Below, one piece after another: positions 5,507 through 10,210 of a DNA stretch of 10,210 nt. Made by a program: the position numbers and the translations under genes. The notes beneath the pieces were generated by a model. That model ran no database searches. It was not told where the DNA came from and saw only the letters and a program-made list of their open reading frames with translations. The stretch covers positions 1-10,210 of the forward strand of contig JACZXN010000031.1 in assembly GCA_022571575.1 (NCBI GenBank), in the 5' to 3' direction. Origin of the DNA: Chloroflexota bacterium. GTDB taxonomy: Bacteria; Chloroflexota; Dehalococcoidia; UBA3495. Position 1 is the first letter of the stretch, and each line of letters starts with the position of its first letter.

Positions 5507-6076
5507 CTAGGGATCGATGAAGACGTTCTCGGACTGGAAGCGTCCTTGGTAACCGCGGCTGGCGGCGGTTTCCATGCGGAAGAACACCAGTTGCATCAGG
5601 CGGGCGTCGCGCTGCACCCGGTACCCGTCCGGGTGGTAGACCACCAACAGGGCCTGGGAACGCCCCCGGTATCCGGCGTCCCAGACGGCGGTGTGAACTC
5701 CGGCGCCGCTGCGGAGCAGGCTGGAGCGGGGCCGGCCCAGGGCCATGATGTCCAGCGGCAGGTTGACCACCTCATTGAATGTCACCAGAACGGGACCGGG
5801 CCCCAGTTGCAGCCAGCCATCGGCCCCGAAATCCAGTGGCCGGGTCTCGGACAACACCCGGCTGGCGTTCTCGGCCCCAACGGCCCCCGGCGTGGTCAAG
5901 CGGGCCACCTCCCGCAGGGTCAGGTCGAACCCGTTGGGTTGGAGTTGGGTCTCAAGGGACAGGTAGTGCTCCAAGAGCGGTGGAGACCCTTCGATCAGAT
6001 GTCTGATCGAATCGAGAGCCAACGGCGTGCCTGGCGAATGGCCGATGGAATCGCGGTCCAGTGGTGTACCCGGCAT
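5507..6076 (-). CDS. dut: dUTPase / dCTP deaminase-fold nucleotidohydrolase (dUTPase more likely)
   Basis: A 189-residue protein (from the ATG at 6076) of the trimeric dUTPase/Dcd superfamily, which keeps uracil out of DNA by hydrolysing dUTP or deaminating dCTP. Motifs: LQPNGFDLTL (46-55), RPRSSLLRSG (116-125), GVHTAVWDAGYRGR (126-139) with the water-activating Asp133, RLMQLVFF (159-166), and a C-terminal YQGRFQSE (176-183) like the YQGQ end of Dcd. By hand alignment, the glutamate that catalyses deamination in Dcd (in GxITLE) is a leucine here, so dUTP hydrolysis is the better guess. An upstream ATG at 6109 would add 11 residues but lies in the loop of a strong hairpin and has no ribosome binding site; ATG 6076 has GGA five bases ahead. 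Residues 2-27 hold two similar 13-residue blocks (PGTPLDRDSIGHS, PGTPLALDSIRHL). The gene follows groEL on the same strand by 91 bases. Confidence 0.8.
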   Translation of the reverse strand: MPGTPLDRDSIGHSPGTPLALDSIRHLIEGSPPLLEHYLSLETQLQPNGFDLTLREVARLTTPGAVGAENASRVLSETRPLDFGADGWLQLGPGPVLVTFNEVVNLPLDIMALGRPRSSLLRSGAGVHTAVWDAGYRGRSQALLVVYHPDGYRVQRDARLMQLVFFRMETAASRGYQGRFQSENVFIDP

Positions 6077-6092
6077 CTTTATCCAAGAGTTA

Positions 6093-6136
6093 GGCCCGGC
6101 CGGCCACATGGGTGAGATCGGTGGCTGGTCCGGGCC
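6093..6136 (-). terminator. Strong GC hairpin between groEL and the dUTPase-like gene
   Basis: ggcccggccggccac (6093-6107) pairs with gtggctggtccgggcc (6121-6136) apart from one bulge and a wobble or mismatch, around a 13-base loop. On the minus strand it begins about 30 bases past the groEL stop. No T tract follows, so it may be a weak terminator, an attenuator or a 3'-end stabiliser of the groEL mRNA. Confidence 0.4.
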
Positions 6137-6167
6137 GGTGTTAGGATGGCTTGGGTCGGCTTTGAGG

Positions 6168-7793
6168 CTAGTCGTGCATGAAGTCCTGGATGTCCTGGGG
6201 CAGGGGAATGAACTCCGGTATCTCGGTGATGATCGCCTGGGTGGTCATCATCATGCCGGCGATGCTCCCGGCGTTCTCCAGGGCGGACCTGGTGACCTTC
6301 ACCGGGTCGATGATCCCCGCTTCGATCAGGTGGCGGTACTCGCCGCGGTCGGCGTCGAAGCCCCAGTCGCCCTCGCCGTTGCGCACCTCTTCCAGAACGA
6401 TCTGGCCCTCGTGGCCGGCGTTCTCTGAGATGAGCACCAGCGGTGCGTTGAGGGCGTCACGGACGATCCGCACACCCAGGGCCTGTTCGGACTCAAGGGA
6501 CTTTTCCAGGTCGTCCAACACGTGTCCGGCCCGCACCAAGGCGACTCCGCCGCCGGGAACGATGCCCTCTTCGATGGCGGCCCTGGTGGAGGAGAGGGCG
6601 TCTTCGGCCCTGGATTTCCGTTCGTTGATCTCGGGCTCGGTTGCCCCGCCGATCTTTAGCACCGCCACGCCGCCGACCAAGGCGGCCATGCGCTCCTGGA
6701 GCTTTTCGCGGTCATAGTCGGAACTGGTCTCTTCTATCTGGACCCGCAGTTGTTCCAGCCGGTCCTTGATGGCCTGGTCGTCGCCCCGGCCCTCGATGAT
6801 GGTGGAATCGTCTTTGTTGGCGACCAGCCGCCGGGCTGTCCCCAGCAGGGCAATCTCGGCGTCCTCGACCTTCAGGCCCCGGTCGGCGCTGATCACCGTG
6901 CCCCCGGTGACGATGGCGATATCTTCCAACAGTGCCTTTCGGCGCTCTCCGAAGCCCGGGGCCTTGATGGCCACGCAATCAATGGTGCCCCGCAGCTTAT
7001 TGACCACCAGGGTGGAAAGGGCCTCTCCATCCACATCTTCGGCGATGATCACCAGGGAACGTTTGCTTGCTTGGAGCAGCTTCTCCATGATGCCCACAAT
7101 GTCGTTGGGGGCGCTGATCTTCTGGTCAGTGATCAGGAACATGGGGTCGTCAAGGGCCACTTCCATGCGCTGGGTGTCGCTGACGAAATGGGGGGAGAGA
7201 TAACCACGGTCGATGCGGACGCCTTCCACGAACTCCAATTCGTCGGAGAGGGACTTGGACTCTTCGATGGTCACCACGCCGTCCCGGCCCACCTTGTCCA
7301 GGGCATCGGCCAGCAATTCGGCTATGGGTTCTTCGTGGGCGGAGAGGGCGGCGATCCTGGAGATCTGCTCCCGGCCCTCCACGGGGGTGGCCATGGACTT
7401 TAACTCGGCCACCACGGCGGCTACCGCCTTGTCCACCCCTTCCCGGATGGCGATTCCATTGGCGCCGGACGCCACGTTCATGAAGCCGCCGCGGACGATG
7501 GCCTGGGCCAGGACCACCGAGGTGGTGGTGCCGTCGCCAACCGCGTCGTTGGTCTTGGAGGCTGCCTCCTTGACCAGTTGGGCTCCCAGGTTCTCGTAGG
7601 GCTCGGGGAGCTCAACCTCTTTGGCGATGGTGACGCCGTCGCTGCAGACGACGGGCAGGCCAAACGTGCGGCTGAGCAGCACGTTGCGGCCGCTGGGACC
7701 CAGGGTTAGCCCCACCACCCGCTTAAGTTTGTCCACCCCGCGCATCAAGCTGGCGCGGGCATCCTCATCGAATGTCAGTTGCTTGTCCGCCAT
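6168..7793 (-). CDS. groEL: Chaperonin GroEL (60 kDa, Hsp60 family)
   Basis: A 541-residue group I chaperonin that folds proteins inside a double-ring ATP-driven cage, normally with the GroES lid. ATPase residues align in the E. coli numbering: Asp52 (SDGVTIA), Asp87 and Thr89-91 (GDGTTT), and Asp398 (EDALSSTRAAIEEG), with GGG at 414-416. The apical domain is clear (RGYLSPHF at 196-203, APGFGERR at 278-285, IAIVTGG). Differences from the standard protein: LGPSGRN where LGPKGRN is usual; His202 where the substrate-binding Tyr203 of E. coli lies; and a tail EIPEFIPLPQDIQDFMHD without the usual GGM repeats. No groES is adjacent; upstream lies folK, and downstream the dUTPase-like gene. The start at 7793 has GAGGAG six bases away. 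No CIRCE operator is visible upstream. The genome may have another groEL beside groES, and this may be a second copy. Confidence 0.96.
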   Translation of the reverse strand: MADKQLTFDEDARASLMRGVDKLKRVVGLTLGPSGRNVLLSRTFGLPVVCSDGVTIAKEVELPEPYENLGAQLVKEAASKTNDAVGDGTTTSVVLAQAIVRGGFMNVASGANGIAIREGVDKAVAAVVAELKSMATPVEGREQISRIAALSAHEEPIAELLADALDKVGRDGVVTIEESKSLSDELEFVEGVRIDRGYLSPHFVSDTQRMEVALDDPMFLITDQKISAPNDIVGIMEKLLQASKRSLVIIAEDVDGEALSTLVVNKLRGTIDCVAIKAPGFGERRKALLEDIAIVTGGTVISADRGLKVEDAEIALLGTARRLVANKDDSTIIEGRGDDQAIKDRLEQLRVQIEETSSDYDREKLQERMAALVGGVAVLKIGGATEPEINERKSRAEDALSSTRAAIEEGIVPGGGVALVRAGHVLDDLEKSLESEQALGVRIVRDALNAPLVLISENAGHEGQIVLEEVRNGEGDWGFDADRGEYRHLIEAGIIDPVKVTRSALENAGSIAGMMMTTQAIITEIPEFIPLPQDIQDFMHD

Positions 7794-7891
7794 GGCCGTC
7801 TCCTCGTAGTTCTAATAACGGGTTCTGATAACTGCCCTTGCCGCGGCATGCCGGCGGCGCAGACGTTTTCGACGTTTATTGTTTATGAGAA

Positions 7892-7916
7892 CGTGATTGT
7901 TCCCCGTGATTGTTCC
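7892..7916. repeat. Two 12-bp direct repeats (cgtgattgttcc), 13-bp period, in the groEL leader
   Basis: Identical copies at 7892-7903 and 7905-7916, about 100 bases upstream of the groEL start and just downstream of the candidate promoter. A shorter gacgttt repeat (7862-7868 and 7871-7877) follows. Placement suits a repressor operator, but no known site (CIRCE or HAIR) is matched. Confidence 0.5.
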
Positions 7917-7924
7917 GATTGAAA

Positions 7925-7953
7925 AGCATGCGTCAGACGGGCGCGATTGTCAA
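7925..7953 (-). promoter_or_regulatory. Candidate promoter for groEL
   Basis: On the minus strand a perfect TTGACA (7953-7948) is followed after 17 bases by CATGCT (7930-7925), a weak -10 with 3 of 6 matches. Transcription would start near 7918, giving a leader of about 125 bases that contains the 12-bp direct repeats. A CGTGCC/GGCACG inverted repeat (7959-7964 with 7983-7988) lies just upstream of the -35, between folK and this promoter. Confidence 0.35.
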
Positions 7954-8019
7954 CCGGGCGTGCCGACTGCTAAACCGTTTCAGGCACGGATCCGCCATTT
8001 TGGATTCAATCCGTTGGGA

Positions 8020-8529
8020 TCAGGCCAACGGTACCACGCCCTCCAAACCGTCCACCCTGCCGGCCAATTGGGCGATGGTTACCCCGAGGACAGGGTGCGC
8101 CATGTCTGGGGCCAATTCGGCCAGCGGGACCAGCGCGAAGGCCCGGAGGTGCAGGCTGGCGTGGGGGATGCGCAGGTCCGGCTCGTCCACCACCGTGTTC
8201 CCGTAGAGCAGGATGTCCACGTCGATGAGCCGGGGGCCAAGCCGGAGACCGGGTTCTCTGCCCAATTCCCGCTCCAATTCTTTCACGCGTTCCAGCAACT
8301 GTTTCGGGGACAGGGTGGTGGTGACCTCGGCCACCAGGTTGAGGAAGTCGGGTTGTTCGGTCAGGCCCCACGGCGCCGTCTCGTAGATGCTGGAGGTCCG
8401 CAGCACGGTCAACTCCGGCCCGGCGTCCAGCCCCGTGACCGCTTGGGCCAGGTTCTTCTCCCGGTCGCCCAGGTTGGTTCCAAGTCCCAGGTAGACGCCA
8501 AGCCGCCGGCAGCCGGTTTCATCGCTCAA
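8020..8529 (-). CDS. folK: 2-amino-4-hydroxy-6-hydroxymethyldihydropteridine pyrophosphokinase (HPPK)
   Basis: Transfers pyrophosphate from ATP to 6-hydroxymethyl-dihydropterin, the step before dihydropteroate synthase in folate synthesis. The 169 residues match the usual length. Motifs in order: VYLGLGTNLGDREKNL (12-27), SSIYETAPWG (46-55), QPDFLNLVAEV (59-69), the signature GPRLIDVDILLYG (98-110) with the Mg-binding Asp103 and Asp105, and IPHASLHLRAFALVPLAELAP (121-141) followed by HP. The start is a TTG at 8529 that overlaps the TGA stop of folP (TTGA), which fits translational coupling. An ATG at 8522 is out of frame, and no other in-frame start keeps the LGLGTNLG strand intact. No strong ribosome binding site is seen, as expected for coupled re-initiation. 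Confidence 0.95.
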   Translation of the reverse strand: MSDETGCRRLGVYLGLGTNLGDREKNLAQAVTGLDAGPELTVLRTSSIYETAPWGLTEQPDFLNLVAEVTTTLSPKQLLERVKELERELGREPGLRLGPRLIDVDILLYGNTVVDEPDLRIPHASLHLRAFALVPLAELAPDMAHPVLGVTIAQLAGRVDGLEGVVPLA

Positions 8530-9401
8530 CTGGCCGTCCAGCCCCCGGGTCTCCAGCCTCGGACCACGGCGTCGGCAACCCGGCAGACCCGCACCATCTC
8601 CTTGACGTCGTGGACCCGCACGATGTCCGCGCCGCCGGCGATGGCCAGCGCCACCGTGGCCGCCGTGCCCTCCACCCGCTGGTCCGGGGGCAGGTCCAGC
8701 AGCAGTCCCAGGGTGGACTTGCGCGACGTGCCCACCAGAATGGGGTGACCGATGGTCTTGAGCTCTTCCAGTCCGGCCAGCACCGCCAGGTTGTGGTCCG
8801 GGGTTTTCCCGAAGCCGACGCCGGGGTCGACGATGATGTTCTCCTTGGGTACCCCCGCCTCGAGGGCCGCCGCGACGCTGCCCCGCAGACTGGAGATCAC
8901 GTCGGGCAGCAGGTCTCGGTATTCCGTGCCGGTCTGGTTGTGCATCAAGACCAGGCCGGCCCCGGTCTCGGCCGCCACCTGGGCCAGTTGGGGTTCGGCT
9001 TTCAGACCCCAGATGTCGTTGATGATCACGGCCCCGGCGTCAACGGCCCGGCGGGCCACCGCCGCCTTGTGGGTGTCCACGCTGATGGGGAGCTCCACCC
9101 GGTTCGCCACGGCCTCCAGGGCGGGCAGCAGCCTTTGCAGTTCCTCTTCCAAGGAGACCTTTTGATGGCCGGGACGGGTGGACTCGGCGCCGAGGTCCAG
9201 GATGTCCGCGCCCTCGTCCTGAAACCGCAGGGCCAGTTCCACGGCGGCGGCAATCAGCCCGTCCCCTGAGCCCAGACCGTCGCCCGAGAATGAGTCGGGG
9301 GTGAGGTTGATGATGCCCATCACGTAGGTGCGGACTCCCCAGGCCAACTTCTCGCCGTTGGCCACGGTCAGGCTGGTGATGGGTGTCTGGACTTGGGGCA
9401 T
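8526..9401 (-). CDS. folP: Dihydropteroate synthase
   Basis: Joins para-aminobenzoate to dihydropterin pyrophosphate to make dihydropteroate in folate synthesis; the target of sulfonamides. From the ATG at 9401 it has 291 residues. Motifs (numbered from there): VMGIINLTPDSFSGDG (27-42), the first signature; DLGAESTRPG (69-78), the second; SVDTHK (107-112); IINDIWG (126-132); VDPGVGFGKTPDHN (191-204); LVGTSRKS (222-229) with the pterin/phosphate-binding SRK; and VRVHDV (261-266). The TIM-barrel order is complete. An in-frame ATG at 9479 would add 26 residues of Arg-rich sequence with no family match, and the likely -10 box overlaps it; ATG 9401 has GGAG about 10 bases upstream and fits the family. 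folP and folK overlap by four bases and form an operon. No folB, folE or pabB gene is seen here. Confidence 0.95.
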   Translation of the reverse strand: MPQVQTPITSLTVANGEKLAWGVRTYVMGIINLTPDSFSGDGLGSGDGLIAAAVELALRFQDEGADILDLGAESTRPGHQKVSLEEELQRLLPALEAVANRVELPISVDTHKAAVARRAVDAGAVIINDIWGLKAEPQLAQVAAETGAGLVLMHNQTGTEYRDLLPDVISSLRGSVAAALEAGVPKENIIVDPGVGFGKTPDHNLAVLAGLEELKTIGHPILVGTSRKSTLGLLLDLPPDQRVEGTAATVALAIAGGADIVRVHDVKEMVRVCRVADAVVRGWRPGGWTAS

Positions 9402-9477
9402 GGTCTGGAAACTCCGATATCGTCGCCGGGGTGGAGCGAGGCGAAATACCGCCCGATAAGCGCCTTGGGACGGCCCC

Positions 9478-9486
9478 ATTTTATCA
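9478..9486 (-). promoter_or_regulatory. Candidate extended -10 promoter for folP-folK
   Basis: On the minus strand TGATAAAAT gives an extended -10 (TG-A-TAAAAT, 5 of 6). There is no good -35. Transcription would start near 9471, downstream of the ATG at 9479, which supports the start chosen at 9401 with a leader of about 70 bases. Confidence 0.35.
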
Positions 9487-9508
9487 CTCTGGGTTAAGCC
9501 CGGAATCC

Positions 9509-9538
9509 TTGCACCTCGATCGGCGCGTCTGCTACGAT
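9509..9538 (+). promoter_or_regulatory. Candidate promoter for the carboxylase gene
   Basis: TTGCAC (9509-9514), 18 bases, then an extended -10 TGC-TACGAT (9533-9538, 4 of 6). The transcript would begin near 9545 and carry a leader of about 160 bases. Confidence 0.3.
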
Positions 9539-9662
9539 GAACCCGGCTTAAGAGTGCCTAGAATGCGACGGATTCTCCCCAAAATGGCCACGAGATTGAG
9601 ATGATGCCACCCGTGCCATGGTCAATTTCGATAACGAGGACCGTCCTCTCATGAATAGGGAC

Positions 9663-9687
9663 AGCGCGGACGGCTGAGGTCCGCTCT
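9663..9687 (+). promoter_or_regulatory. Leader hairpin just ahead of the carboxylase start
   Basis: GCGGAC (9666-9671) pairs with GTCCGC (9679-9684) around a 7-base loop; two more pairs form beyond one mismatch. It ends about 14 bases before the GGGAGGGG ribosome binding site. A second small hairpin, GAGGA-CCG-TCCTC, lies at 9636-9648. Neither matches a riboswitch class I know; they may only shape the mRNA 5' end. Confidence 0.3.
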
Positions 9688-9707
9688 GCAACCCGGCGGG
9701 AGGGGCT

Positions 9708-10210
9708 GTGACTGCGGAAAAACGGCAGATCGACGAGAAGATTGAAGCCCTGGACGCCATGCGCCAAGAGGGGCAGAAGGGCGGCGGCCAGCACCGGATA
9801 GACCAGCAACACAGCAAGGGGAAATTGACCGCCCGCGAGCGGCTGGCCCTGCTCATGGATGAGGGGACATTCGAAGAATTGGACCCCTTCGTCACCCACC
9901 GCGCCACCGACTTCGGCATGGCCGACCGCATAGTGCTGGGCGACGCCGTGGTCACCGGATACGGCCAGGTGGAGGGCCGGCAGGTCTTCGCCTTCGCCCA
10001 GGATTTCACCGTGATGGGCGGCTCGTTATCGGAGGCCGTCAGCCAGAAGATCTGCAAGATGCTGGACCTGGCGGTCAAGTCCGGCTGCCCCGTGGTTGGG
10101 TTCAACGACTCAGGCGGGGCCCGCATCCAGGAGGGCGTGGCGAGTCTGGCTGCCTACGGCGACATCTTCCTGCGCAACACCATGTACTCGGGCGTCATCC
10201 CCCAGATATC
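9708..10210 (+). CDS. Acyl-CoA (propionyl-CoA type) carboxylase, carboxyltransferase beta subunit, N-terminal part
   Basis: The first 167 codons of a biotin-dependent carboxyltransferase; the family has about 510-520 residues, so two thirds lie past the window. The enzyme moves CO2 from carboxybiotin to acetyl- or propionyl-CoA. Visible: the family N-terminal helix pair with [18 protein letters not shown] (residues 29-46), [24 protein letters not shown] (48-71), [24 protein letters not shown] (84-107), and the oxyanion and CoA-binding [11 protein letters not shown] (134-144), followed by SGVIPQI (161-167). The start is GTG at 9708 with GGGAGGGG two bases ahead, or about 5-6 counting from its core GGAG. 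It is the divergent neighbour of folP. Whether it is PccB, AccD-like or methylmalonyl-CoA decarboxylase/carboxyltransferase cannot be decided without the C-terminal half and the partner biotin carboxylase. Confidence 0.92.
   Translation, partial: MTAEKRQIDEKIEALDAMRQEGQKGGGQHRIDQQHSKGKLTARERLALLMDEGTFEELDPFVTHRATDFGMADRIVLGDAVVTGYGQVEGRQVFAFAQDFTVMGGSLSEAVSQKICKMLDLAVKSGCPVVGFNDSGGARIQEGVASLAAYGDIFLRNTMYSGVIPQI

Larger units (their letters stand above)
9402..9707. other. Divergent intergenic region between folP and the carboxylase gene
   Basis: About 300 bases without a gene. It holds candidate promoters in both directions (9478-9486 minus; 9509-9538 plus), partly inverse ttaagcc-type sequences near 9493-9504 and 9543-9553, and two hairpins in the plus-strand leader (9636-9648 and 9663-9687). 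No small open frame with a ribosome binding site stood out. Confidence 0.5.

Noticed and set aside
5327..6115. Plus-strand open frame of 262 codons opposite the dUTPase-like gene
   Set aside because: It runs across the repeat region and the antisense of a conserved gene; no ribosome binding site or protein motif.
7794..8019. CIRCE operator or groES upstream of groEL
   Set aside because: No TTAGCACTC-N9-GAGTGCTAA-like inverted repeat and no GroES-like reading frame in either strand of this stretch.

Overview
The window looks like a chromosomal segment of a GC-rich bacterium, most plausibly a Chloroflexota (Dehalococcoidia/SAR202-like) genome or metagenome contig. This is inference: it rests on the high GC content, the mix of housekeeping genes on one strand, the archaeal-style dUTPase/Dcd-family protein, the GroEL without a GGM tail, and three families of palindromic intergenic repeats of a kind I associate with that phylum. 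No rRNA, tRNA, CRISPR array or transposase gene was seen.

Layout from left to right. (1) 1-272, minus: start of a basic/acidic low-complexity protein of unknown function, cut by the window edge. (2) 494-1444, minus: XerC/XerD-type tyrosine recombinase with all catalytic residues. (3) 1677-2843, minus: thiolase-fold enzyme lacking both catalytic cysteines. (4) 3084-3650, plus: EVE (PUA-like) domain protein. (5) 3905 to about 5080, minus: epoxyqueuosine reductase QueG with two 4Fe-4S motifs and a HEAT-like tail. (6) 5507 to about 6076, minus: dUTPase/dCTP deaminase-fold protein. (7) 6168-7793, minus: GroEL-type chaperonin with no groES beside it. (8) 8020-8529 and 8526 to about 9401, minus: the folK-folP folate pair, overlapping by 4 bases with a TTG start. 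(9) 9708 to the end, plus: first third of a propionyl/acyl-CoA carboxylase carboxyltransferase (beta) subunit, divergent from folP.

The genes are mostly independent housekeeping units: chromosome dimer resolution, tRNA queuosine modification, nucleotide-pool sanitation, protein folding, folate synthesis and acyl-CoA carboxylation. Only folP-folK is clearly an operon. Two intergenic regions (3651-3904 and 5081-5506) are filled with palindromic or tandem repeats. Direct repeats or hairpins that could be regulatory lie ahead of groEL, between the thiolase and EVE genes, ahead of the first hypothetical gene and ahead of the carboxylase.

I found no clear new multi-gene system. The points most worth a second look are the thiolase-like protein with a rebuilt active site, the orphan divergent GroEL with a direct-repeat leader, the duplicated N-terminus upstream of the dUTPase-family protein, and the stacked intergenic repeats.
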